Below are positions 10,723 to 18,783 of a DNA stretch of 64,000 bases, one piece after another (positions within the stretch are counted from its first letter, which is position 1; every line of letters starts with the position of its first letter). Both the position numbers and the translations under genes were made by a program. Source of the stretch: Knufia peltigerae (Eukaryota > Ascomycota > Eurotiomycetes > Chaetothyriales > Trichomeriaceae); the NCBI GenBank assembly GCA_030247855.1, contig JAPDRN010000093.1, positions 62,001 to 126,000 of the forward strand, in the 5' to 3' direction. A model generated the notes under the pieces. That model was given only the letters and a program-made list of their open reading frames with translations, did no database searches and was not told the origin of the DNA.

Positions 10723-11631
10723 TCATATGAAAAGATAACCCCATTTGGATGAGAATTCAGCACCCATTGTCCAACACAATGGATCCCACGTGGCTCTTTG
10801 GGCCTGAGGGCGCAGGATCAAGCTCGCCATTGCCCAAAGATCTCGAACGAAGTCATCCAGATCGATAAGTCCATCGAGCAAAATCATATTGTCTCGCAAC
10901 CGAGGGAACGGAAACCTGTCGATCCATCTAACATGCGGCACGGCCATTTGCAGCGGAGTGGGTTTGAGGTATTCGGGCAAGTCCAGGTATTCTGGAGGCG
11001 ACCTAGCCTTTGTCTCAGCGTCTGGACATCCCGTGCCCTGCATCTCGCCGTGATGAGACAGTGCCCAATAAATAGGCCATGATTGCCAGCAGAGGAACTG
11101 ATCATCACGGCCAAGTACATATGCGCAGCGACGCCATCGACTCGAGTCACTCACTGGAAGAGAAGTAACTGCAGATAGGGTGTTCTCCTTGATGTTACGT
11201 TAGTCAGGTAGGTCCACAATCTTGACAGCGAACCCGGGAAGTACCTCTCTAGATGCAGGTACGAGAGCAAGCGACTGGTTATTATTTGAATGCTCTTCGT
11301 TCTGCTTCGATGTGAATGTCTCCAGGACATCCGAGGGCTCTGCATCTTGTTTGATCGGCTCCTCAAGACGAGTTTCGCTTCTACGAGTACGCCTGGTCTC
11401 AGCCTTGACCTTTTTGCTTCCATCCTGCCGTGCCACTACTCGACTGCCTATGAATATGTCAGAACCCACCCAGACTCACAATTGGGCAGACTTGTCAGGC
11501 CAATCCTTACGCCGCGCTCGCTGCGCCAGTCTGTCCTGGATCCGCTTTCGTTCCCGCGCATCTTTTACCCAGAACCAGTTGTCGAATTTTGAATCGATCC
11601 TGGGACGACCACGTTTGGCTCCCTCTTTCAT
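10723..11631 (-). CDS. Small bZIP transcription factor with DUF3425 C-terminus
   Basis: My model has exons 11511..11631, 11245..11447 and 10723..11187, giving 262 residues; introns are 63 and 57 nt. A bZIP basic region, RERKRIQDRLAQRAR, lies at about 26-40 and leads into a basic Arg/Lys-rich stretch. The C-terminal half is a DUF3425 domain, with PLQMAVPHVRWIDRFPFPRLRDNMI and a Trp-rich end. This combination is specific to filamentous-fungal regulators. The leucine-zipper heptads after the basic region are not clear, as in many DUF3425 proteins, so its dimer partner is unknown. Intron 1 could also be spliced as a 36-nt version (11444..11479), but the 63-nt version has the better donor and usual length. 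Function and target genes are unknown. The nearest upstream gene is the NmrA-like reductase, which it might or might not regulate. Confidence 0.72.
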
Positions 11632-12043
11632 TTTTATCTCCTAGTGGCAGTCAAAACGATACCTGATTCGAGAGTATCATGCACTTGGGTGAGACTCCAG
11701 CGGTGCCGTCGCAGAAAGAAAGAGATGAGAGCCTATGCCGAAATATGGTACGCGGTACGCTGTACAACCACCCAAAGCCGAGAAATGAAAGCAAAATGAC
11801 TTATTTTGCCATGACGGTGGTGAAACATCTTGTACTAATTTATGAGAAATATTGTTGGCGGCGTCAATGAGGCTGGTTACTAATTATACAGAAATTATGC
11901 CCGTGCCAAGACCTTGTGAGGTTGCCTCCTATCATAGAGCCTTGTTCGATACTACCGACATTTTACATTTCAAATATTGACCAAGATCATCTATACTACC
12001 TAAGTACTCTCCGATATATCCGATGGCCCCGATCTACCATACA
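11632..12043. other. Intergenic region, bZIP promoter
   Basis: AT-rich spacer between the reductase stop (12044) and the bZIP start (11631), both on the minus strand. No gene is seen. Confidence 0.5.
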
Positions 12044-13132
12044 CTATACCAGTCTCGCAGACTCAATCATACTCTCGGGCCAAGCTAAGACTTCTCTGAC
12101 AACATCTTCTACATTCTCGACGGGAAGACCTAAGATATCGTTATCAGCTTCCGTGGCCCTTGTGAAGTCTGCTCCCATCTTCTCGCGGAAGAAACTAGAC
12201 AAGATCAAGGGGACGATTCCAAGTCTGTTGCCTTGCTTCATCAACTCTTGTCCCGCGGCTACCTCGTCATCAAATTTGACGTGCTCAACGTCCCATTTCT
12301 TTCCGGTCGCAGTCTCAAAAGCCCGTAAGATCTCATTCTGGCTCGTCCGAGTCGAGTATATGTATATGAATCGATTCTTGACCTTTTCGGGGGTTTTGAA
12401 CAAGCGCGCAACTGCGAGACCGATGGTAGGTAGTTTTGTCCCCGTCCAATGTTCGTCGCCACTGTCATATACCTTTGCCCGTCTGGCTTCGATGTCGAAC
12501 CCAAGAAAGCCATTTGAAAGACCCCTGTACGTATTTTCGTTGTCAGGGTCAGTACTACCGCCCATCCATGTACCCCCCGTCATTGCGAAGCGGAAGGGAA
12601 AAATCATCTCACCAATCAAGAAATGCCCCGGTTGCGACTGCCGTCCAACACAACCCACTCTTTTCCATTTCCATCAAATGTTTGTGGACCGACTCTTTGG
12701 CGTCAAACATTGGAGTCTTGACGCCGAGGTGCGATTTCGCCTTGTTCCCACCGAACTCTGCGGGGACGAACCACTTGACGCCAGCTTTGACGGCGAGGTC
12801 GATGAAGTTGATTTGTCGCATGACCTGGCTTGTGTTCATGGAGCAAACTACCGCGTCTTGGCCTTGAAAGGCTTCCGAGACCTGGTCGTCTGGGTACGAG
12901 TCGTCGACATGGTGCACCATGACGTTCGACGGGTACGTCGACTTGGAACTCTTTCTCGCAAGGATGGAGACTTCAAAGTCCGGATCCTCATCGAGTGCTT
13001 TCAAGATCCATGGTCCAACGTTTCCTCCTGCCTGATCGAGAGTCAGTGAGAAGTTTGTTTTGGAAACACCGACGCAAGACAAGGCAAGGGTGATCTTACA
13101 CCTATGAGTATGACTTTTTTGATTGCTGCCAT
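12044..13132 (-). CDS. NmrA-like / isoflavone-reductase-like NAD(P)-binding protein
   Basis: Three exons: 13100..13132, 12613..13031 and 12044..12524, with introns of 68 and 88 nt; 310 residues. The Rossmann motif VILIGAGGNVG is split by intron 1 and sits at 7-17. After it come an SILARKSS strand with the basic residues expected for NADPH, VKWFVPAEFGGNKAKSH, and TGAFLDWGLSNGFLGFD across intron 2. This is the PCBER/isoflavone-reductase group of atypical short-chain dehydrogenases. Members reduce phenylpropanoid-like or other small substrates with NADPH, or act as NADPH-sensing regulators (NmrA). The Lys of the reductases is within NKAKSH, so catalysis is possible. A second, divergent relative is encoded at 58941. 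The substrate cannot be inferred. Confidence 0.85.
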
Positions 13133-14409
13133 GGTCAACTTTCTTTTGTCGAGCTGGTTCGGTTACTGGCCCGCGAAAGGATTGAGACAACCTATGTCTG
13201 TTCGCTAGGCGGGAACATCCTGTTGATATAAAGGTAAAGCGATTGTTAAATAGTCATGGCCTCTTTTTATGCAATGCAAATGCCTTTGTAATGAGATTAC
13301 TTATCCACCACCTCCTGGGTTAAAATAGCTTACAAACACCACGATATCAGGCGGTGATGGCTCTGCTGAAATGTAGGTGACAGATTTCTAAACTTGTTCC
13401 TTACCGGAAACGAGCAATGGCAACTATTTGGCTCGTGAGCTACAATAAGAACCTAGCATGTTGAAGGGGGGCGCCTAATGCAGCACGTTATATTCTGACA
13501 AAAATGCGGGCTCGGGTAGACCTCGTTGCCATATGTCATGTAAGGGCCTTGTATCGGCTAGATATTCGTCCGGCTTGACAGACAGACAGACTGGGTGTGA
13601 TTGAAGACGACTCGTCGCTCGACTTGACTTCCAAGATGTCAACAGCGGTGGTGGTTTCAGATCTACCAGTTCTAGGCGATTTTCGTGCTGAACGGGCTAT
13701 ATGGAGGGTGGTCTGGTGTGCGATATTTGAAGGCTGTTCTACGCACATGCGTCATTGGTTGTTCGTATCATCTTTCTCGACCTGACAACTGTCGAGTACG
13801 CTGCTACTCTGCAAGACTCGACATGGCTGTTTTTTGGGGGATTGGCAATAATCCCTGTGGCTGGCCTCTTGTGTGGGAGGGGGGCATCGGTAGAAGACGT
13901 CCATCCATCACTGTCATCAATGTTCTACAAAGCAAGTAAAGAATATAACCAATCTCCATGCGAAAAGTATGAGTCACAACTTGAGGCTCTTGAGTCTGTG
14001 CTGATGATTCACGGCATGCGGTCGTATCTGGCTTGCCTGTAAAATCCGCAAAATCGAGTCAATGGCGCACGACTATAACACAACAATATTCGTTCTCGCT
14101 TTGCGGGGATAGGAAATAGAGCGTGCCAGACTCCGCGTGATTCATCGGCTTCCACCCATTAATGTCAATTATGGGAGTACAATCGTTTCTTTGATGGTGA
14201 TTCTTGGTGTGACGTCGATGTGTTGTAGTGGCCCAAGCTTATTCAACATTGATGCCTGCTTTGAAGCAATTCGGAAGCTTCCGAGATATTGACATCGTCA
14301 GATAAAATAGGTCTACGTATAAATAGGTCCATTGGGAAGCCAACATGCTGCACCTAGGGGTCTGCAAACGGAGTCAAAAGTACACCTCGAGTGCAAAGAT
14401 CAAAGTGAG
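13133..14409. other. 1.3-kb divergent intergenic region
   Basis: Contains the promoters of the NmrA-like gene (-) and the SDR gene (+). The frames present are short and lack domains. Nothing else is recognisable. Confidence 0.5.
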
Positions 14410-15385
14410 ATGGAAAAAATGTCTCAGCTCGTTTGGCTAATCACTGGGTGTTCGTCGGGCTTTGGTGAACAATTTGTCCACAGCATCCTAGCCCGTGGGG
14501 ACAAGGTCATTGCTACAGCTCGCAAAATTGAAAAGATTCAGCACCTGCAGCAAGCAGGAGCCACGATTCTGCAACTCGATATCACCGACAAGCAACAGCA
14601 AATTCGAGATGCAATAGCGGCGGCGACAAAGATACATGGCAGAGTTGATGTACTGGTCAACAATGCGGCTTATATCGCGATCGGGACATGGGAGGATCTC
14701 GAGTACGTGTCTTATGCCGCGTTTGAGACATATCTTTTTCCTTACCTCACATGTAACAGGTACGAAGACTTCCTTGCGGAATTCGACACCAATGTCTTTG
14801 GAACGATAAAGGTAACTCGGGCTCTTCTTCCGCATTTTCGAGAACGACGATCAGGGACCATGGTATTCATAGGCTCCTTATCAGGCTGGGTTGGGCATGC
14901 TGGATGTGGTGCATATGCGGGCTCCAAGTTTGCTCTTGAAGGTAGGGACAGTCTCTTGTTCTTTCCGAAAACCAACCGCTGACATTCATGGCTTAAAAGG
15001 ACTCGTGGAAAGTCTATCGTGTGAGACTGCCCATCTGGGGCTCAAGACGCTGCTCATAGAGCCCGGCAGATTTCGCACGAAATTGCTTTCCAGCGGGAAT
15101 ATCAAATCTGTGGCATCTTCGATTCCAGATTATCAAGAGTTTTCAGAAACTTTGTTGAGTGGTTTGGGTAAGGAGGATCAAAATCAACCAGGTGACCCGG
15201 TGAAATTGGTAGAGATCATTCTGGATCTTGTCAGGCAGGAAGGTGCCGCTGCAAATCGAGACGTGCCACTTCGGCTCCCTCTGGGAGTAGATTGCTTCGA
15301 TGAGATGAAGGCAAAGTGCGAGGAAACACTTCAATTGTTGGAGAATTGGGAAAATGTCATTAGGAGTACAAACCGTGGTGACTAG
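14410..15385 (+). CDS. Short-chain dehydrogenase/reductase (classical SDR)
   Basis: Exons 14410..14702, 14760..14941 and 15000..15385 with introns of 57 and 58 nt; 286 residues. The cofactor motif TGCSSGFG lies at 12-19, then LDITDKQQQ, the NNAAY strand, the catalytic Ser in FIGSLSG, and the Tyr-Lys pair in GAYAGSKFALEG, split by intron 2. The protein continues with IEPGRFRTKL, common in the fungal SDRs related to retinol and 17-beta-hydroxysteroid dehydrogenases. It should oxidise or reduce a hydroxyl/keto group with NAD(P)(H); the substrate is unknown. I chose the ATG at 14410 because the longer frame upstream begins with a non-ATG codon. The ATG three codons later is an equal possibility. 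Confidence 0.88.
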
Positions 15386-15794
15386 CGTTGTATGATAATA
15401 TGGCACTTGGCCTCAATGTATCATGGAACACTTCATAAGAGGTCTTGTTGAGAGTTGACGAGGATGCTCTAGAACGATAATTGGTAAATCAAGTCAATGA
15501 TGGTGTTCTGAGTGAATACTCCACCCAAGTCTATACGGCAAAGTATAAGACTTCAATGTCGTTAATGACGGTTAATGTTGTCGTGTCTCCGACTGCCTGC
15601 GTTGCTCAAATCCCCAGAGAACAACCCGTCACAATTGAAACATCTCTATTTCCAACTAATTTTCAATCGTGAAGCTCTTGTTGTGATAGATTACTGGGCG
15701 CAGCAAATAATCTACTCCTTCACCTGGTAGAGCATTCTACTTCCTCATCACCATCTTGACCACTTTCCCTCACCTCAGTCCGCACTTTATCAGC
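15386..15794. promoter_or_regulatory. Intergenic region, rpn8 promoter
   Basis: Holds the rpn8 promoter and the SDR 3' flank. The 80 bases before the ATG are pyrimidine-rich. No PACE-like proteasome element (GGTGGCAAA) was seen by eye. Confidence 0.45.
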
Positions 15795-16898
15795 ATGCCA
15801 GCCACGACGGCAGAAACCCTTTCGCTTGTGAACCGACAGGTATCAGTCGCGCCACTGGTGCTTCTTTCAGCAGCCGATCACTATGGTCGTTCTGCCAAAG
15901 GCACGCGGAAGCGAGTAGTTGGTGTGCTCTTGGGGCAAAATGATGGCAAGAATGTTCGGGTTTCAAATAGTTTCGCAGGTTGGTCCGGCCAGCTCGTGAC
16001 TATGTTGCGCAACTGACAAGTCGTAGTGCCCTTCGAAGAAGACGAAAAGGACCCATCAGTATGGTTCCTGGACCACAACTACGTCGAATCGATGCGAGAA
16101 ATGTTCAAGAAAGTCAATGCTCGAGAGAAGCTGATAGGCTGGTATCACTCTGGCCCGAGGTTGCGAGCTTCTGATCTGGAGATCAACGAGCTCTTCAAGA
16201 GATACACACCAAACCCACTACTCGTCATCGTCGATGTCCAGCCGAAAGAGGTTGGAGTGCCGACGGATGCGTACTTTGCGATTGAGGAAATCAAAGATGA
16301 TGGCACGACCACGTCAAAGACATTTGTCCACACCCCCTCCATAATCGAGGCCGAGGAGGCTGAAGAGATTGGAGTTGAACACCTTCTGAGAGATATTCGG
16401 GATGTCGCAGTGGGAACTCTATCGGCACGAATCACCCAACAGCTCCAGTCTCTGCAAGGTCTACATTTGCGGTTAAGAGACATTGGCACATATCTTCAAA
16501 AGGTCCTTGATGGAGACCTTCCGCTCAACCACGCCATCCTAGGGGATATCCAAGACATTTTCAATCTTCTCCCCAACCTGACCACGCCTCCGGCATCACG
16601 ACCAAATGGCAAGAACCAGGTCGAGAACAGCGAGCTGGCCCGGTCCATGAGCATCAAGACCAATGATCAATTAATGACGATCTATCTGAGCTCTCTGGTA
16701 CGAGCCATTACCGCCTTCCATGATCTCATCGACAACAAGAACAAAAACCGACAGCAACAAGAAGAGAAAGAGGCCAACAAGGATGGTGCGGAGAAGGAGG
16801 GCGAAAAGGAGAAGGAGAAGGATGAGAAAAAGGGCGCCGCCGTGAATGGCAGCAAGAAGGAAACCGAAGACAAAGGCAAGGGTAAGAAGAAGAGCTAG
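15795..16898 (+). CDS. RPN8: 26S proteasome regulatory subunit Rpn8
   Basis: Exons 15795..15978 and 16027..16898 around a 48-nt intron; 351 residues. This non-catalytic lid subunit pairs with the deubiquitinase Rpn11. The MPN domain (about 14-145) contains VAPLVLLSAADHY, KRVVGVLLG, SNSFAVPFEED and GWYHSGPRLRASD. In the last, the second metal His of the JAMM motif is missing, as expected for Rpn8, so it binds no zinc. The C-terminal helices used for lid assembly follow (QSLQGLHLRL, MSIKTNDQLMTIYLSSLVRA). The last 50 residues form a highly charged Lys/Glu repeat tail, longer than in yeast and a usual feature in filamentous fungi. The protein acts in nucleus and cytosol. Confidence 0.97.
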
Positions 16899-17487
16899 AT
16901 GAAGCCCAGCGAAATGGACAGCATCGCATCCGGGCACTTAGCATGGCGTTTGGATGGTACCTCTAGCTAGAATCCTACTGCAGTCGGTATGCATGGCCAA
17001 AAAAGGGGTCGCCTTTGTACAATACAGTATCAGAAAGACCCTATTATGAATGGGATGCCATGTTCAAAAGTCTGAATATCCTATACCGGCTTTGCCGTGC
17101 TCAAATCGGGTAGAGTTTTGCTACTCTGGACTTTAGCATGGCCGTTAACCATCTGCCTGGCTGATTGTGTCCATCAGTGATTGGTGGTCCCTTTTCTGCC
17201 AAAGGTTTTTGTGATCTCGAGTTGACTGCCTTTCATTTCGTGATGAAGGTGCGTTTCTTTTCGTGATTTTACGCTCAACTCGTTGTCGAAACGCCCTCCA
17301 ATGGAACTCGTCCGGTGTGCGCATCACGGTGGGTGTGCCTAAAAGTTTCTTACGATACAGAGCCCTCATATCATACATGTGACGTCCAGGAGTCTAGACA
17401 CAAGGAGGGATGTGAGCATGATCAAGACGCCCACCCAGAGGAGTTGACTCTGTGGCGCCTCGACTTTCTTTCCGTCTTGTGTCTCTT
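16899..17487. other. Convergent 3' region
   Basis: Lies between the stops of rpn8 (+) and the SWIM gene (-). A short extra 3' exon of the SWIM gene may lie here (see that entry). Otherwise nothing is recognised. Confidence 0.45.
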
Positions 17488-18354
17488 TCATCCACCTGGA
17501 AACTCACCCCAACCCGCCCCCCAACCTGCAACCTCATCACGATTGACGACCTTGGAGGTGATGCCGTGGCCGAACAAACGTGGAGCAACCTTTGACAGAA
17601 CGGCAGCTAGAACATGCTTGCAAGAAGGGGGCCGTCGATTTGTCGTTGTCTTTGTGTTGGTCGCTACACCTCCGAACCTCCACGTGGGGGAACCACCATC
17701 ATCAATCAACCTTCTTCCCCGAGCTTGAGGTTCGAGCTCTGGCTCTGTCCCGGGCTCGTCGTGGTCGTGGTGGACACCATTGTCAGTAGTAGTGTTTATG
17801 CTTTGGAAAGCCGCCACGCTGAACGCCGGACACGTACAGTTCCAACTGTCCAGACGTACTTCGTAAAAGGGTGTACTGGTAGTGTTTGTCTGTTTGCGGT
17901 GATGGTGGTGACGATTTGATGTAGATGAGCTGGAAGATTGTACGTAGAATACTTCGTTGTTACCCGCGTAGGTGGATTCAGTTTCAGATTCGGCTTGTTT
18001 TGACGGCCGATATTGTTGTCGTGCGTTGGGTCCAACGGCATCGGACCCAAAGGGATTCGAGGACTCCTCGACTGGTCCAGCGTCCCCGATCCACATCCGC
18101 GTCACCAAACCACGGTCTAGCAAGTCCAAAGCGGGTAGAAGCTCGTGAGGGAAAAGGACGTGTAGTGTCAGGAAGAGCGAGCGGGCTCGGCCGTCGTGGT
18201 CGTGGTCGTGGTCGTCGTCTGCATGCAACCCCTCGATGGCGGTGGCGGTGGTGGACAATGATGACGCATGCGTCTCTGTCTCACATTTCCGAGATATAGA
18301 TGCGAGAGAATTAAAAATCAAAGTGATTTGAGATAGCGGTGGTGATTTGGACAT
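17488..18354 (-). CDS. SWIM zinc-finger protein, Sws1/Shu2 (ZSWIM7) type recombination factor
   Basis: Single frame of 288 residues from the ATG at 18354. The segment LFLTLHVLFPHELLPALDLLDRGLVTR (59-86) matches the helix that precedes the SWIM motif in human ZSWIM7 and fission-yeast Sws1. The SWIM ligands are CTC (173-175) and CKHVLA (245-250), the extended CxC...CxHxxA form typical of this group. Sws1/Shu2 binds Rad51 paralogues in the Shu complex and promotes Rad51 filament formation in homologous recombination. About 70 residues separate the two ligand pairs, more than in the human protein, and they are filled with polar, Asp/His-rich sequence. An Asp-His repeat (46-54) and a His tract (149-152) add low complexity. 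The 3' end is uncertain: a GTGAGT at about 17496 could splice to an AG near 17402, replacing the last residues. Confidence 0.78.
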   Translation of the reverse strand: MSKSPPLSQITLIFNSLASISRKCETETHASSLSTTATAIEGLHADDDHDHDHDGRARSLFLTLHVLFPHELLPALDLLDRGLVTRMWIGDAGPVEESSNPFGSDAVGPNARQQYRPSKQAESETESTYAGNNEVFYVQSSSSSTSNRHHHHRKQTNTTSTPFYEVRLDSWNCTCPAFSVAAFQSINTTTDNGVHHDHDEPGTEPELEPQARGRRLIDDGGSPTWRFGGVATNTKTTTNRRPPSCKHVLAAVLSKVAPRLFGHGITSKVVNRDEVAGWGAGWGEFPGG

Positions 18355-18783
18355 TGAGTCTTTCTTGATCCCATCGGTGGTTCGTTGGTTTGTATTGTCG
18401 ATACGTAGCTAAGGACGCAACGGGAGCATCAAAATCAGGTGGTGACTTTCTGTCGAGTTATGTCTCGCGTCTATTTGACTCCGAAGTTGCATGATTCGCT
18501 CGCAGTCATGGTAATGTCGGTCGAGAAACCATGGTATCATGGATAGGAACTTGTTATTGGTGGCGCTGATGAACGAGGCTGAACTACGGCATAGAATACT
18601 CGTATCTCTTCTATCCCAACCTTGCACGGCGAGCCTCGAGATACAAAAACAAAAACAAAAACAAAAACTATGCAAAGCGCTTTTTTTTGATGTTCGAGTG
18701 CAGTTTGATTCAATTTGATACGTTCATGACAAGTCATACTGTCTACTCAATTTCCACTTGTGGAATACATGCCGACTCCAGTT
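18355..18783. other. Intergenic region, SWIM-gene promoter and rvt 3' flank
   Basis: Both flanking genes are on the minus strand. Contains a (CAAAAA)4 microsatellite at 18644-18668. No gene is seen. Confidence 0.5.
18644..18668 (+). repeat. (CAAAAA)n microsatellite
   Basis: Four perfect CAAAAA units plus C, in the spacer between the SWIM gene and rvt. Confidence 0.85.

Noticed and set aside
11444..11479. 36-nt intron 1 in the bZIP gene
   Set aside because: It keeps the frame, but a 63-nt intron with a stronger GTAAGG donor also does and fits local intron lengths; kept only as an alternative.
11916..13049. 377-codon plus-strand frame opposite the NmrA-like gene
   Set aside because: No domain and it overlaps a well-supported minus-strand gene.
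17145..17378. 77-codon minus-strand frame beyond the SWIM gene
   Set aside because: No domain and unlike coding sequence; the region is more likely 3' flank.
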